Shown: positions 29,001 to 51,660, numbered from the stretch's first letter. The stretch is 64,000 nt of DNA from Pipra filicauda (GCF_003945595.2 NW_024104890.1:62001-126000), one strand, 5' to 3'. Made by a program: numbers and translations. The notes: generated from the letters alone by a model not told the origin.

Positions 29001-29832
29001 CCAGCCCCTCCCCACCCTCCCAGTCAGCAATTCCCTCCCAATATCCCATCTCTCCCTTCCCTCTGGCACTGGGAAGCCATTCCCTGTGTCCTGTCCCTCC
29101 ATCCCTTGTCCCCAGTCCCTCTCCAGCTCTCCTGGAGCCCCTTTAGGTCCTGCCAGGGGCTCTCAGCTCTCCCTGGAGCCTTCTCTTCTCCAGGGAAACA
29201 TTCCCAGCTCTCCCAGCCTGGCTCCAGAGGAGAGGGAATCCAAAATCATGGAAGCCCGGGATTGTTTGGGTGGGAAGGGACTTCAAAAACCTCCAGTTCC
29301 ACCCCCTGCCATGGGCAGGGACACCTCCCACTATCCCAGGTTGCTCCAACCCGGCCTTGGACACTTCCAGGGATCCAGGGGCAGCCACAGCTTCTCTGGG
29401 AAATCCATTCCAGCCCCTCCCCACCCTCCCAGTCAGCAATTCCTTCCCAATATCCCATCTAACCCTGCCCTCTGGCACTGGGAAGCCATTCCCTGTGTCC
29501 TGTCCCTCCAGGCCTTGTCCCCAGTCCCTCTCCAGCTCTCCTAGAGCCCCTTCAGGCCCTGCCAGGGGCTCTCAGCTCTCCCTGGAGCCTTCCCTTCTCC
29601 AGGGGAACATTCCCCGCTCTCCCAGCCTGGCTCCATAGCAGAGTATTCCCAAACCAACACCACCCTCCCTGGCATCTCCGTGTCCGGTGGGCGGGATGAA
29701 GGCCCTTATTCCCGTCTCCTCTCCCTCGTCTCTGGCTCAGGGGCTGCGTGAGGGCGGACGAACCTTCCCCGCTCCGGGAGAGGGCTTCGCACTCGGGGGC
29801 CGTGAGGTGCCTCTTCTTGAAGGGCTTCATCC
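1933..29832 (-). CDS. FBH1: FBH1 (FBXO18), F-box DNA helicase 1, C-terminus missing at left edge
   Basis: FBH1 is a nuclear 3'-5' DNA helicase of the UvrD/SF1 family. It is also the F-box subunit of an SCF ubiquitin ligase. It restrains RAD51 and remodels stalled forks. Fifteen exons spliced in phase give about 785 codons; the human protein is about 1043 residues. In order: N-terminus [14 protein letters not shown]-binding PIP box QKNILDFF (26,532-26,555); F-box [20 protein letters not shown]-motif region [11 protein letters not shown]; Walker A GTGKTST, split over an intron at 15,686/14,333; [20 protein letters not shown]; Walker [12 protein letters not shown]; motif [30 protein letters not shown]. 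Motifs V and VI and the C-terminus lie left of the window. Exons (high to low): 29832-29664, 26566-26043, 23558-23428, 21853-21718, 21476-21286, 18828-18715, 15768-15686, 14333-14165, 12007-11779, 9333-9246, 8756-8670, 8504-8368, 6913-6814, 4039-3918, 2008-1933. Only the junction after the ATG exon is unresolved. It is head-to-head with ANKRD16, as in human. Confidence 0.95.
2009..2984. other. FBH1 intron, mostly single-copy
   Basis: Intron between coding exons 14 and 15. A short duplicated piece with CGGGATAAATTAAAT lies near 2,229-2,290. No conserved protein is visible on either strand. Confidence 0.5.
2985..3427 (-). repeat. Minisatellite, TTCCTAGAAATCCTGGTC family, copy 1
   Basis: Irregular tandem units built on TTCCTAGAAATCCTGGTCAT and CAATTCCCACCAACC. 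Much of this block is repeated almost base for base at about 7,075-7,370. The same family appears in the opposite orientation at 7.52-8.26 kb. Confidence 0.8.
3428..3917. repeat. 160-bp tandem repeat, three copies, abutting an FBH1 splice donor
   Basis: Units start near 3,434, 3,595 and 3,755 (spacing 161 and 160). Each holds CGGGATAAATCAGCCTAAAA, a copy of CCCAAATCACTTCC and GGAATATCGATTCCAAAG-like sequence. The last unit ends in the donor-proximal intron bases of FBH1 coding exon 14. Confidence 0.85.
3918..4039 (-). CDS. FBH1: FBH1 coding exon 14: helicase motif IV
   Basis: Encodes [20 protein letters not shown] to IPIHVIG, matching human QVALLSRTNANVFDEAV to IHLIGG. 122 nt. Acceptor CCGTGCAG, donor ATCGGG|GTAGGT. 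A 160-bp tandem array begins at the donor. Confidence 0.93.
4318..6300. repeat. A-rich 15-16-bp tandem arrays
   Basis: Long purine-rich arrays in an FBH1 intron. About 4,390-4,660 is AAGGAAAACAAAATTT; 4,810-5,290 is AAAGAAAAGAGAATTT; 5,570-5,760 is AAAGAAAATAGAATTT. Degenerate AAATAAAAT versions follow to 6.3 kb. The flanks at 4,090-4,317 and 6,300-6,790 are AT-rich without repeat order. Confidence 0.9.
6814..6913 (-). CDS. FBH1: FBH1 coding exon 13
   Basis: Encodes [17 protein letters not shown] to KTLVGGNQK. Human has [19 protein letters not shown] at this point. 100 nt, phase 0 to phase 1. Confidence 0.95.
6985..7522 (-). repeat. Minisatellite, TTCCTAGAAATCCTGGTC family, copy 2
   Basis: Same unit family and order as 2,985-3,427, and in large part the same sequence. 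It lies in the intron between FBH1 coding exons 12 and 13. Confidence 0.8.
7523..8262 (+). repeat. 44-bp minisatellite, inverted relative to 6,985-7,522
   Basis: About 16 units of GACCAGGATTTCTAGGAACA plus GTTTGGTGGGAACTGTTTGG. It is the reverse complement of the neighbouring family, so orientation flips at about 7,523. It ends roughly 100 bp from FBH1 coding exon 12. Confidence 0.85.
8368..8504 (-). CDS. FBH1: FBH1 coding exon 12: helicase motif III
   Basis: Encodes [18 protein letters not shown] then [16 protein letters not shown] to [20 protein letters not shown] is the family signature and nearly identical to human. Donor CCCAG|GTAGGG. Confidence 0.96.
8670..8756 (-). CDS. FBH1: FBH1 coding exon 11: Walker B
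   Basis: Encodes [16 protein letters not shown] then [12 protein letters not shown], the DEAQD Walker B motif that coordinates Mg2+. 87 nt, phases 1 and 1. Confidence 0.96.
8870..9210. repeat. T-rich tract with repeated TTTCTGGCCCTTAAAAT
   Basis: Between FBH1 coding exons 10 and 11. Poly-T runs alternate with four copies of a short unit ending CTTAAAATAAATC. It may be a small expansion of the intron's polypyrimidine tract. Confidence 0.65.
9246..9333 (-). CDS. FBH1: FBH1 coding exon 10
   Basis: Encodes [16 protein letters not shown] to KRYKMTCDG, matching human VLEASRLWDNMRKL to HQMTHDG. 88 nt, donor GATG|GTAAAA. Confidence 0.92.
9465..10256. repeat. AT-rich block and 10-bp (TAAAATAGAA)n array
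   Basis: Starts as TATATA-rich low-complexity DNA. It then turns into AATCTAAATAGA units and a clean 10-bp array at about 10,105-10,252. Confidence 0.85.
10424..10492 (-). mobile_element. CR1 3'-tail fragment
   Basis: Contains the reverse-strand CR1 end signature (ATCATGGAATTCCGGAATGA, then TTAGGTTGGAAGGGACCTTA). It lies immediately before the exon-fragment array. Confidence 0.65.
10493..11778 (-). repeat. Tandem array of FBH1 exon 9 fragments
   Basis: Units of about 205-250 bp. Read on the minus strand, each carries a copy of the 3' end of FBH1 coding exon 9 ([23 protein letters not shown] peptide and LVSP), its 5' splice site and intron sequence. Decoy copies lie near 10,695-10,800, 10,930-11,040, 11,140-11,260 and 11,390-11,500, with partial copies near 10,530 and 11,600. 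None has the upstream part of the exon, and unit lengths break the frame. They are best read as pseudo-exon fragments. Confidence 0.85.
11779..12007 (-). CDS. FBH1: FBH1 coding exon 9
   Basis: 229 nt encoding [19 protein letters not shown] to RLVSPTEKR. It includes [19 protein letters not shown], like human NFFASADEELTIDHVPIW. Donor GAAAAGG|GTGAGT. The 3' part of this exon is copied several times in the adjoining intron (see the 10.5-11.8 kb array). This copy is the functional one because only it has an acceptor and the full reading frame. Confidence 0.93.
12100..13645. repeat. Roughly 33-bp A/T-rich minisatellite
   Basis: Around 40 degenerate units built on AATATCTTTAAAATCTGCAC and ATATTTGCAATGG, in the intron between FBH1 coding exons 8 and 9. 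Confidence 0.9.
14165..14333 (-). CDS. FBH1: FBH1 coding exon 8: Walker A and motif Ia
   Basis: Joins in phase to give [18 protein letters not shown], the ATP-binding P-loop. [19 protein letters not shown] and the CKTFHSLAF motif follow. Donor GGGAAGCA|GTGAGTT. 169 nt. Confidence 0.95.
14672..14716 (-). mobile_element. Possible CR1 tail remnant
   Basis: GGGAATCAGGGAATCGTTTA followed by GGTTGGAAAA resembles the reverse-strand 3' end of CR1. It is short, so uncertain. Confidence 0.4.
14717..15415. repeat. 48-bp minisatellite, about 14 copies
   Basis: Regular units of TCAGTCCTTCAGGAACTGCT plus CCAGCACAGATCCCTGTTTT and CCACGGGG. Since 48 is divisible by three, several frames stay open for more than 200 codons, which is not evidence of coding. 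It lies in the intron between FBH1 coding exons 7 and 8. Confidence 0.93.
15686..15768 (-). CDS. FBH1: FBH1 coding exon 7: helicase Q-motif region
   Basis: Encodes [13 protein letters not shown] to VKIMAFAG. The LTHEQQ segment is the UvrD-type Q motif. The exon ends one base into the glycine that opens Walker A. Acceptor CCACAG, donor GCAG|GTAAG. Confidence 0.93.
16310..17400. repeat. AT-rich satellite-like block
   Basis: TATATA and AATATA runs, with three dispersed copies of a GTCCTTCTTTTC...GGCAGCAAGTAG segment (16,290, 16,650 and 16,845). From 17,110 comes a 60-70-bp repeat of AAAAGAAATATAATGCA. No gene. Confidence 0.85.
17712..18523 (+). mobile_element. CR1 3'-end head-to-tail dimer
   Basis: Two consecutive copies of a CR1 3' region. 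Both contain GAGCCAGGCTGGGAGAGCTG, AAGCTGTGGCTGCC, CCCTGGAAGTGTCCAAGG and the terminal ATTCCATGATTC. They join near 18,113-18,146. Inserted in an FBH1 intron, antisense to the gene. Confidence 0.85.
18715..18828 (-). CDS. FBH1: FBH1 coding exon 6
   Basis: Encodes [17 protein letters not shown] to RQDLWS, matching human RIHYNIFYCLYLQENS. 114 nt, entry phase 2, exit phase 2, donor CCAG|GTGAGG. Confidence 0.92.
19135..19866. repeat. Minisatellite of about 50-80 bp units
   Basis: Units of AGCCAGGCTGGGATTTGGGA plus TTTCTGGGTTCCAAATTCTT and TTGGATTCTTC, about 13 copies, some with an extra GGATTCCAATTC segment. A single unit also occurs at about 15,985-16,045. Confidence 0.88.
19858..20528. repeat. 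About 36-bp minisatellite
   Basis: About 19 units of CATCTCCAAAATGAACAAAT plus CTTGATTTTTTTTT. It starts directly where the preceding minisatellite ends. Confidence 0.92.
21098..21280 (+). mobile_element. CR1 3'-end fragment
   Basis: Shows GGGTGGGGAGGCCCTGGCAC, CCCAGAGAAGTTGTGG and GGAAGTGTCCGAGGGCGGGT. It stops just before the donor of FBH1 coding exon 5 and lies antisense to the gene. Confidence 0.8.
21286..21476 (-). CDS. FBH1: FBH1 coding exon 5
   Basis: Encodes [18 protein letters not shown] to [13 protein letters not shown], aligned to human VNIWALVAAVVLLSSSV to YAMREKGINISNR. Donor AACAG|GTGAG. A plus-oriented CR1 3' end sits only a few bases past the donor. Confidence 0.93.
21718..21853 (-). 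CDS. FBH1: FBH1 coding exon 4
   Basis: Encodes [19 protein letters not shown] to LPHLQSKTG. The human exon has the same VDPERVLWSL and HLPDLY landmarks. Acceptor TGCCCAG, donor GTGGGT; 136 nt, entering in phase 2 and leaving in phase 0. Confidence 0.9.
22000..22720. repeat. Minisatellite, AAGAGACATTTAGACAA family
   Basis: About nine units, each with TTCTAAAATACTTGGGATTT, CCAGCCCATTCCAGTGCCAA and GAGACATTTAGACAA, varying from about 60 to 110 bp. Confidence 0.88.
22783..23216 (+). mobile_element. Two CR1 3'-end fragments
   Basis: A tail with GGTGTCCCTGGGTTGG and ACACCATTCCATGATTCCAG (22,783-22,866). A second, different CR1 subfamily end follows (22,975-23,216) with GTGGTGGAGTCCCC, TCAAATCCCTGTGGATGTGG and ATGATTCCACGATC. 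Confidence 0.78.
23428..23558 (-). CDS. FBH1: FBH1 coding exon 3
   Basis: Begins [16 protein letters not shown], which directly continues the F-box exon as in human ([16 protein letters not shown]). Ends GLI-AG|GTGAGT, phase 2. 131 nt. Confidence 0.93.
23995..24242 (+). mobile_element. CR1 segment, plus orientation (arm of an inverted repeat)
   Basis: Includes GGAGTGCTGTGTCCAGCTCT and GGCCCTGAGCTCAGGAAGGC, from the CR1 ORF2/3' region. About 215 bp recur almost unchanged in reverse at 24,670-24,890. Confidence 0.75.
24243..25065 (-). mobile_element. Longer CR1 copy, minus orientation
   Basis: Read on the minus strand, the 3' end is at 24,243 (reverse of ACAGAATCCCAGAATCAGCT, GGGTTGGAAAAGCC). 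The copy runs 5' through the CACTCCAGGGGTGGCCTCCC and TCCAGCCCCTCTGGCCC segments. 5'-truncated. Same orientation as FBH1. Confidence 0.78.
25066..26042. other. FBH1 intron between coding exons 2 and 3, single-copy part
   Basis: No recognisable exon or repeat. The long minus-strand frame that runs into the F-box exon here is intron read-through past the GTAAGG donor. Confidence 0.5.
26043..26566 (-). CDS. FBH1: FBH1 coding exon 2: PIP box, acidic linker and F-box
   Basis: This 524-nt exon begins after GTGCAG and ends CTG|GTAAGG in phase 0. It starts [13 protein letters not shown], a canonical PIP box (Q-x-x-I-x-x-F-F). An acidic, proline-rich linker follows, with two psi-K-x-E motifs (IKEE at 26,484-26,495 and VKQE at 26,247-26,258). 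It ends with the F-box, from [14 protein letters not shown] to [10 protein letters not shown]. The linker aligns poorly with human; the F-box aligns closely. Confidence 0.93.
26700..27005. repeat. 51-bp minisatellite, about six copies
   Basis: Unit is CTCCTACCACAACTCCAGGA plus GTAGGACACTTCCCAAACCT and CTCCCAGGCTG. It begins about 130 bp upstream (in gene sense) of the FBH1 F-box exon acceptor. Confidence 0.9.
27370..28390. repeat. (AAAAT)n / AAATAAAAT low-complexity tract
   Basis: About 1 kb of A-rich plus strand with AAAATAAAAATAA motifs and scattered AAAGTAAAAT. On the minus strand it reads as long phenylalanine- and leucine-rich frames that are not genes. Confidence 0.9.
28856..29640 (-). 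mobile_element. CR1 3'-end head-to-tail dimer
   Basis: Two consecutive reverse-strand copies, each from TGGTTTGGGTGGGA through CCACTATCCCAGGTTGCTCC and CCTTGGACACTTCCAGGGAT to CTCTCCCAGCCTGGCTCC. The junction is at 29,219-29,255. Confidence 0.85.
29664..29832 (-). CDS. FBH1: FBH1 coding exon 1 (start codon)
   Basis: ATG at 29,830-29,828 opens [19 protein letters not shown], matching the human MRRFKRKHLTAIDC start. It ends near HRTRRCQG, like human PRTKRG. An AG acceptor lies two bases before the ATG, so the true first exon is non-coding and upstream. The donor is uncertain: GT candidates near 29,663 and 29,660 leave phase 2, but the next exon needs phase 1. A missed small exon or a sequence error is possible. 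Confidence 0.8.
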
Positions 29833-30099
29833 CTTGGGCCGCACAGAGAGAAGGGAGAAAAAAAAATCCCAAAATCCCAAGGCGTTTAGGAAGCACACAG
29901 TGCACCAGGCCCACGTGTTTTAGGGCACCAGGGATAAAAAGAGTTCCCCCTCAGGAATTTTGAGGGTCCGGCCCCGGGTTTCGGGCGGGGGGGTTGGCTC
30001 TGATAAAAACAGGGCCCTGGGAAAATGGCGGAACAGGATGGAATAAGATACTTTGGTCGCCTTTTCTTTTCTTTAAAAAAAAACTGACACAGAGTAGGC

Positions 30100-30325
30100 T
30101 GTAGTTTCGGGATATTGGGGAAAGGAAGGAATTGCTGGGATGGGAGGGTGGGGACGGGGATGGGAATTGGATTTCCCAGAGGAAAGCTTGGGCTGGCCCC
30201 TGGATCCCGGACAGTTTCAAAGGCCAGGGTTGGAGCAAACCTGCTCGTGGAAGGTGTCCCTGGATGGAACTGGATGGGCTTTATGTTCCCTTCCAACCTA
30301 ACCCCTTCCATGATTCCATGATTCT
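30100..30325 (+). mobile_element. CR1 3'-end fragment
   Basis: Diverged copy with GGGATATTGGGGAAAGG, GGTGTCCCTGGATGG and CCATGATTCCATGATTC, in FBH1 intron 1. Confidence 0.75.
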
Positions 30326-31860
30326 ACTTGCAGTCACTCCAACATGGATTTCACCCCCTGTCTCTGCTCCACACACTCTTTGAACCAAGCAGACCACAAA
30401 AAAATCAAGACTCCTTCCAAGTTTTCCAGCTTTCTCTCCAACACAGTGTGGAGGAAGCAGCCACAACCTCTGTGGAAATGCTAAAGTATACCAAAAGATC
30501 TCCAAGGACGTTGAACCCCCCGGGAGTGACAACAGGGATTTGCCCCTGGAAGGTCAAAGCCAACATCCAAACACATCCAAATCGACCCTCTCCCAAACAA
30601 ATCTGAGCTGGGATCCTCCATTAGGGAGGAAACACGACCCACTTCCACTCAAGGAGCAGCACAGCACTCTCTCTCTCTCGAGTTATTGGAATAAAATATA
30701 AAAACCTTACTTGAAATAAGCAGAAATAATTCAAATTCCTTCTCCCAAAAAGCCTCGGGAGAAAACCAAACCCAGGGCACGGGATGAGCTTCCTCCGGCC
30801 TCCACCCACGTAGTTTCACTTTTGCTTTCTTTAATTAATTAATTAATTAGCTTGTTAATTCATTAACTCATTTAGAGCAGCCACAGATCGACCCGCTGAC
30901 CTCCTCCGGCAGGATCCAAGGATCAGCTTTGTTCATCCCTGGGGATAATGGGGGTGGGTTTGAGGATTTTGGGGGTTTTTTGGGGTTTTTTTTCAACTTC
31001 CTCCTTTTCGGCCGCGCCAGCTCAGCGTTAAAACCGCGCCGAGCTCCCTGGGGAGGCTCTTTTCTCCTTCCCGTTTTCCCCTCAAAACATGGAAAAGGAG
31101 GCCAAAAAAAAAGCAGCACGGGCTTTTCCCGTGGGATTGAGGGGGAGGAGGGATGAGGAAATGGTGGGACTCGGTGATCTTAAGGCTCTTTTCCAACCTA
31201 AAGGATTCTGCGGTTCTACTTAAAAATGGGATTTCTTGCTTGGAATTGGAATTTTTTTTGGATTAGACAGCACAAAGGTCACTGAAGGACCTAAATAATT
31301 TCAAGCAGAAGGTCCTGACCAGCGTCAGGCTTGAGATCCCAGCTCCGTGCCCATTCCTGGAACTGTCGGACACCGATCGGATCCGGAGCGTTTAGGATTG
31401 GGGGAAAAACAACCTCTGCTCCCCCATCCCCGGGACCACAAAAGTGTCTCCCACTGGAGAGGATTCACGCCCAGAGATGCAGCACAAACCGTTCAGGCTT
31501 CACCTGCATTCCCATTTTTCCCGTTTTCCCAAGGTTTTCCGTTGGTGGCGGCAGCAGACACCGGCGCCGAGCAAGGGTTGTGCTGCAGGGCCTTGTCAGG
31601 GGTCAGGGCTTCAATCCCCCTAGGAATGTCAGCCGGGAGGAGACATTCCAGCTCTGAAGGGAGAGGATCAGGACGGGGGGAAACCTTCAGGGGGATAAGG
31701 AATATCTGGGAGCAGGTCGGGGTTGCTCCCCCTCCCCTTCCAGCACGTTCTTCCCAAAACCCTTTCCCAACGTGGATGCGCTGATCCCATGGCACCCACA
31801 CAGGGAGACCCCCAGAATGGCCCAGAGCAGCTCCCCCAAATCCAGCCCCTGTCCCAGGAC
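30326..31860. other. FBH1 5' intron, mostly single-copy
   Basis: Contains (TTAA)n near 30,829-30,850, a short CR1 tail at about 31,165-31,217 (AGGCTCTTTTCCAACCTAAA) and otherwise unassigned sequence. No coding exon recognised. Confidence 0.5.
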
Positions 31861-32880
31861 TGCTGCCCCCCTTTCCAACGCCCCCTCCTCAAGTTCCAAA
31901 GGTCTTCTCGTTCCTAAGTCCTCCCATGTCAAGCTCCCCCATTCCCAGGGGCCCCTCAATGCCAAGGGTCCCCCCACAATTCCAAGCCCCCTCATTCCAA
32001 GACCCCCTCAATTTGCCAAGGGTCCCCCCAATATCAAGCCCCCCATTCCCAAGGGCCCTGAAATCCAAGTGTCCCCACCATTCCAAAGCCCCCTTCATTC
32101 CCAAAGGCCCCCCCTAAGCCAGGGGAGGGCCCTTTTAACCCTTCTCCAGCCAAGGACCCCCTGCTCGCCCCCCTCCAATTCCAAAGGACCCCCAATTGCC
32201 AAGGGTTCCCCCGTTCCTAAAGACCCCCCATTGCGGTCCCCCATTTCAAAGGCTCCCCCCAGTGCCAAAGGGGGACCCCCCCCTTTTCAACCCTTTTCTC
32301 AACCAAAGGCCGCCCCAGCTCCCCCAGTTCCAAAGGGGGGACCTCCCACAATTCCAAGGGTCAACCAAGGCCAAGGAGGCCACTCCTTTACCAAGCCCTC
32401 CCCATTGTCAAGGCTCCCCTGTGTCCCCCAGTGCCAGGGGACCCAACTTTCTATTACCTTCTCAGGCAAGGGCCCCTCTGCTCGCCCCCTCTCAATTCCA
32501 AGGCCCCCCAATGCCAAGGGTCCCCCCATTTACCAAGTCCCCCCCCCAATTTCCCAAGGCCCCGGCCCCAATTTCCCAAAAGGGTCCCCCCCAGTGGCCA
32601 AAAAGGCGACCTTTTTAAAACCCCTTCCTCAGCCAGGACGGAAAACTCCTGCTCTCTTCCCCCTTCAATGCCAGCGTGCCCATTCCCAAAAGCTCCCAGT
32701 CCGAAGTCTGCCCATTCCCTGACACCCCTTCCCACTCTATTCCCAAGGCCTCCCTGCTGCCCAGGGGGCCCCACCAAATTGTCCCAGGGACCCCTTTTAA
32801 GCCCCTCCTCATCCCGGACCCCCCTTACTCCACCACCCCACCCCAACCGCTCCCCAAAATGCCCGGGGACCCCTCCCCGA
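31861..32880. repeat. C-rich minisatellite beside the FBH1/ANKRD16 promoter
   Basis: Irregular units of AATGCCAAGGGTCCCCCCA and ATTCCAAGGCCCCC. Runs of four to eight C recur every 10-20 bases, giving a strongly C-rich plus strand. Long proline-rich frames are a by-product. Confidence 0.8.
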
Positions 32881-33150
32881 CCCCCCCCGTGTCCACAAAA
32901 TGGTCTCGCCCACCCCAACTCACCCCCTCCCGCCGCTCTCACGTCCTTGCTCCCCCGGCCGGCCCGGTCCCCCTCCCCAACCGCCGACAATCCAGGAGAC
33001 GCCACCGCCCCCCGACCGTTGGACCAATAAGCGCCTCACCTTCCGGGTTGGGGCGGGGGGGACGCGGTCCCGCGGGGCCCCGCTGTGGAACGTCACGTCG
33101 GCCGGGTTTGGGGGGACGTCATGCGGAGGCGGCGGGTGGGTTGGGGGGGG
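32881..33150. promoter_or_regulatory. Likely divergent FBH1/ANKRD16 promoter
   Basis: GC- and CpG-rich island between the two genes. It holds CCAAT (33,024-33,028), an ETS-like CCTTCCGG (33,039-33,046), CGTCACGTC (33,091-33,099) and GACGTCAT (33,116-33,123). A strong minus-strand donor, GTGAGTT, at 32,923-32,917 could end the non-coding FBH1 exon 1. A GTGGGT near 33,136 could end an ANKRD16 non-coding exon 1. The ANKRD16 ATG exon begins with an acceptor, so its transcription start must lie upstream of it. Confidence 0.65.
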
Positions 33151-33359
33151 GAAAAAATAGGTTGGGGGAAATGATTTCCCTTGGGGTGGGAATTGAGGGG
33201 GAAAAGGGGGGGAATCTGGGGGTCCACCAACCTGAGTTGGAAACCGGCCGATTCCCGGGATTTTCTTCGGCGGGATTAAAAGGGGGAATTCGGCGTTTTC
33301 TCTGATGGCAAAGGAAATTTTTCCCGTTTTTTTGGGAGGGAAAAAGGGGGAATTCAGTT

Positions 33360-48696
<15,337 letters not shown>

Positions 48697-48852
48697 GGCA
48701 CGAGGAACGGGAGGAGCCCGGTGGATTTTCGGCCGGCGCGGTACGTCGGTGGTCGCGGAACAGCGTTCGGATTTAGGGAAATTATCTGTTTAAAGTGGTG
48801 GGATTTTCACCCAAAATCGAGGGGAGGAGCCAAGCTTGGCACTTGGGAATGT

Positions 48853-48858
48853 AATAAA
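48853..48858 (+). terminator. ANKRD16 polyadenylation signal AATAAA
   Basis: Canonical hexamer 157 bp after the stop codon, with no other gene before it. It is the best candidate 3' end. Confidence 0.6.
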
Positions 48859-48899
48859 TGTAATATGAAATGGGATTATCTCAAAAAGATCACGGGTGT

Positions 48900-49105
48900 G
48901 ATGGGTCTGGGCTCTTCCCCGGGAGGGCGGGGAGGCCCCGGCACGGGTTTTCCAGGGAAGTTGTGGCTGCCCCTGGATCCCTGGAAGTGTCTCCCAGGCC
49001 AGGTTGGAGCAACCTGGGATAGTGGGAAGTGTCCCTGCCCATGGCAGGGGTTGGAATTGAGATGAGCTTTGAGGTCCCTCCCACCCCAAACCATTCCATG
49101 ATTGT
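48900..49105 (+). mobile_element. CR1 3'-end fragment after ANKRD16
   Basis: GGGAAGTTGTGGCTGCCCCT, ACCTGGGATAGTGGGAAGTG and ACCATTCCATGATTG. Confidence 0.8.
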
Positions 49106-50039
49106 GTCTCGCTCCTGACCCATCGTTGGAAATTTTACGGCTCTTTCTTCCTTCCCTCCCAAATTCCAGGGCTGAACTTCCTCCTGGTGCAGCTCCCGGA
49201 GCATCCAAACAGCTGAGGCTGCAGCTTCCTGCAGGGAAATATCCAAGGAAGATGCCACCTCGTGGGACCTGCCTGGCTCCTGCTGGGACATTCCCGCACC
49301 GTGGACATCCCGAAGGAGAAGATCCACCCGGAATGTTGAGTTTTATGGCCCTTCATGGACCTGCTCTCCACTAAATTCCTTTAACTGCCATCTCTTTGGA
49401 CAAGGACAGGGAATCTTCAAGCTGCATCAACCTTTTGGGATCCCAAAGCTGATCCCAAATCTTGCTGGAATCCATAGTGGGACCTCAGCCTTGCAATGAC
49501 ATTGAGGGTCTTTGGATCGGGCTGAAAAAAAAAGGAGCTGGAATTGCAAATTCCATAGAAACACGGACTGCCCTTGTTTGTGCCTAATGCCAGGGGGGAA
49601 AACCAACAGGATTCTGCTTTTTTGGGGTAGGAGAGGTGGAAAATCAGGCAGGGAGTGAGTTGAGTGGTCTTGTTTCTCCATCTGTGGAGAAGGAGGAGAA
49701 ATTCTTCCCCAGGAGGAAAAAGGAATTGCTGAAGGTGCTGGTGGGTGGTGGGAGCTGGATCAGTCCCTGGCTGGGCAAGGGAGTGCTTTTATCCCTATAA
49801 AAATCCCAAATCATTCCATAAATCTGGTCCTGGCCTCCATGCAGTGTGTGCAAATCCCATTCCCAAATCTGTGGTTTGGGTGGGAAAGGACCTTAAGGAT
49901 CATCCAGTTCCATGGGCAGGGACAACCTTCCAGAATCCCAGGATGCTCCAACCTGGCCTTGGACACTTCCAGGGATCCAGGGGCAGCCACAGCTTCTCTG
50001 GGAAAACCTGGGCCAGGACAACCAAGTCCCACTGACCCA
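49106..50039. other. Intergenic, ANKRD16 to GDI2
   Basis: Single-copy sequence without a recognised gene. A minus-strand CR1 end occupies about 49,870-50,039 and grades into the next array. Confidence 0.5.
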
Positions 50040-50800
50040 CGTCCCCAAGTGCCACATTCAGGTGTCCTTTAAATCCCTCCAGGGATGGGAATTCCACCAC
50101 TTCTCCCTTAAATCCCTCCAGGGATGGGGACTCCAACGTTCTCCCTTAAATCCCTCCAGGGATAGAGACTCCAATATTCTCCTTAAATCCCTCCAGGGAT
50201 GGAGACTCCCAACATTCTCCTTAAATCCCTCCACGGATGGGAATTCCACCACTTTTCCCTTAAATCCCTCCAGGGATGGAGACTCCAACCTTCTCCCTTA
50301 AATCCCCCAAAAATGGGGACTCCAACATTCTCCTTAAATCCCTCCAGGGATGGAGACTCCCAACATTCTCCTTAAATCCCTCCAGGGATGGGAATTCCAC
50401 CACTTTTCCCTTAAATCCCCTAAAAATGGAGACTCCAACATTCTCCCTTAAATCCCTCCAGCGATGGAGACTCCAATCTTCTCCCTTAAATCCCCTCAAA
50501 AATGGGGACTCCAACCTTCTCCCTTAAATCCCTTCAGGGATGGAGACTCCAATCTTCTCCCTTAAATCCCCTCAAAAATGGGGACTCCAACCTTCTCCCT
50601 TAAATCCCCCAAAAATGGGGACTCCAACCTTCTCCCTTAAATTCCTCCAGGGATGGGACTCCAATCTTCTCCCTTAAATCCCTCCAGCGATGGAGACTCC
50701 AACCTTGTCCCTTAAATCCCTCCAGGGATGGAGACTCCAACATTCTCCCTTAAATCCCTCCAGGGATGGGGACTCCACCACTTCTCCCAGGCTTTCCTCA
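50040..50800. repeat. About 38-bp minisatellite grown from a CR1 tail
   Basis: About 18 units of TCCCTTAAATCCCTCCAGGG plus ATGGAGACTCCAACATTC. The first unit is continuous with the CR1 sequence AGTGCCACATTCAGGTGTCC. Confidence 0.9.
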
Positions 50801-51660
50801 GGTTGGTGGCCACGTATCCCCTTGGGATGTGCCTTTTCCTACCTCTTAGGAGCTGGTGGTGATTTCCTTACCCATCCTGTTCCCCTCCCCTGTGAGTTCC
50901 AAGGATTCACCCTCTGGTTGTCTCCCAATCCTGATGTCCCTGGTGGACATGATCCAAGAGCTCGAGGACACCACCAAGTCCTGTGCCACGTCTTCTCCTT
51001 GAGTCCTCCACTCCCATCCCGAGCTGACTTTTCCAACAAGAATTCCTGGAGGCGGCCGGTGCGGAGCAATGGCTGTTCCTTCATCCATGGATCTTCCCCA
51101 TGGATACTGGAAGAGGTAGGAAGCCTTTCCCTGCTGCTTGGCCACCGGAAACGAGGCGTCTCCAACAGATCCATCTCCTCATCCATCTCTTCCCAGTGTC
51201 CAGCTCATTTCCAAGGAGGGATTTAGGAGCATCACCCGGCTCTCCACCATTCCCAGAGTCCTGGCAGAGGCAGGGAATGCAGCCCTAGGATCAAATTAAG
51301 AGGTCTTAAGGTTCCTAATCCATGTCCCCGAGAGCCATAAGCAGCTTTTCCGCCTTTTCCGTGCTCCCTCCCCGGGGTGCTGATCCAGGGGGTGTTCCAG
51401 CCCCAGCCTGGGGGAATTCCTGGCTCCTGCGGGGAAGGGGGCGGTGGAGGATTTAAAAAAAAACCCTCTGAAATGCAGGGAAAAGCTCAAATCTTCTGGA
51501 AAACTGAGGGGTTTGGATGTGGATGGGCAGGATCCGGGTGGGATTTTCCACACCGGGCGTGGTCCTGGGTGAGAGGAAAAGTGGGTTTTGGGGGGGGGAA
51601 AGGAGGAAAATCCCAAACCTCCATTTGGGAGGTAGAAACACACTGGAATTATCACTGATT
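50801..51660. other. Intergenic single-copy sequence
   Basis: No gene, RNA or tandem order recognised. Confidence 0.45.

Noticed and set aside
31772..33305. Proline-rich frames of 200-316 codons near the divergent promoter
   Set aside because: Produced by C-rich minisatellite; frames overlap in all phases and lack any domain.
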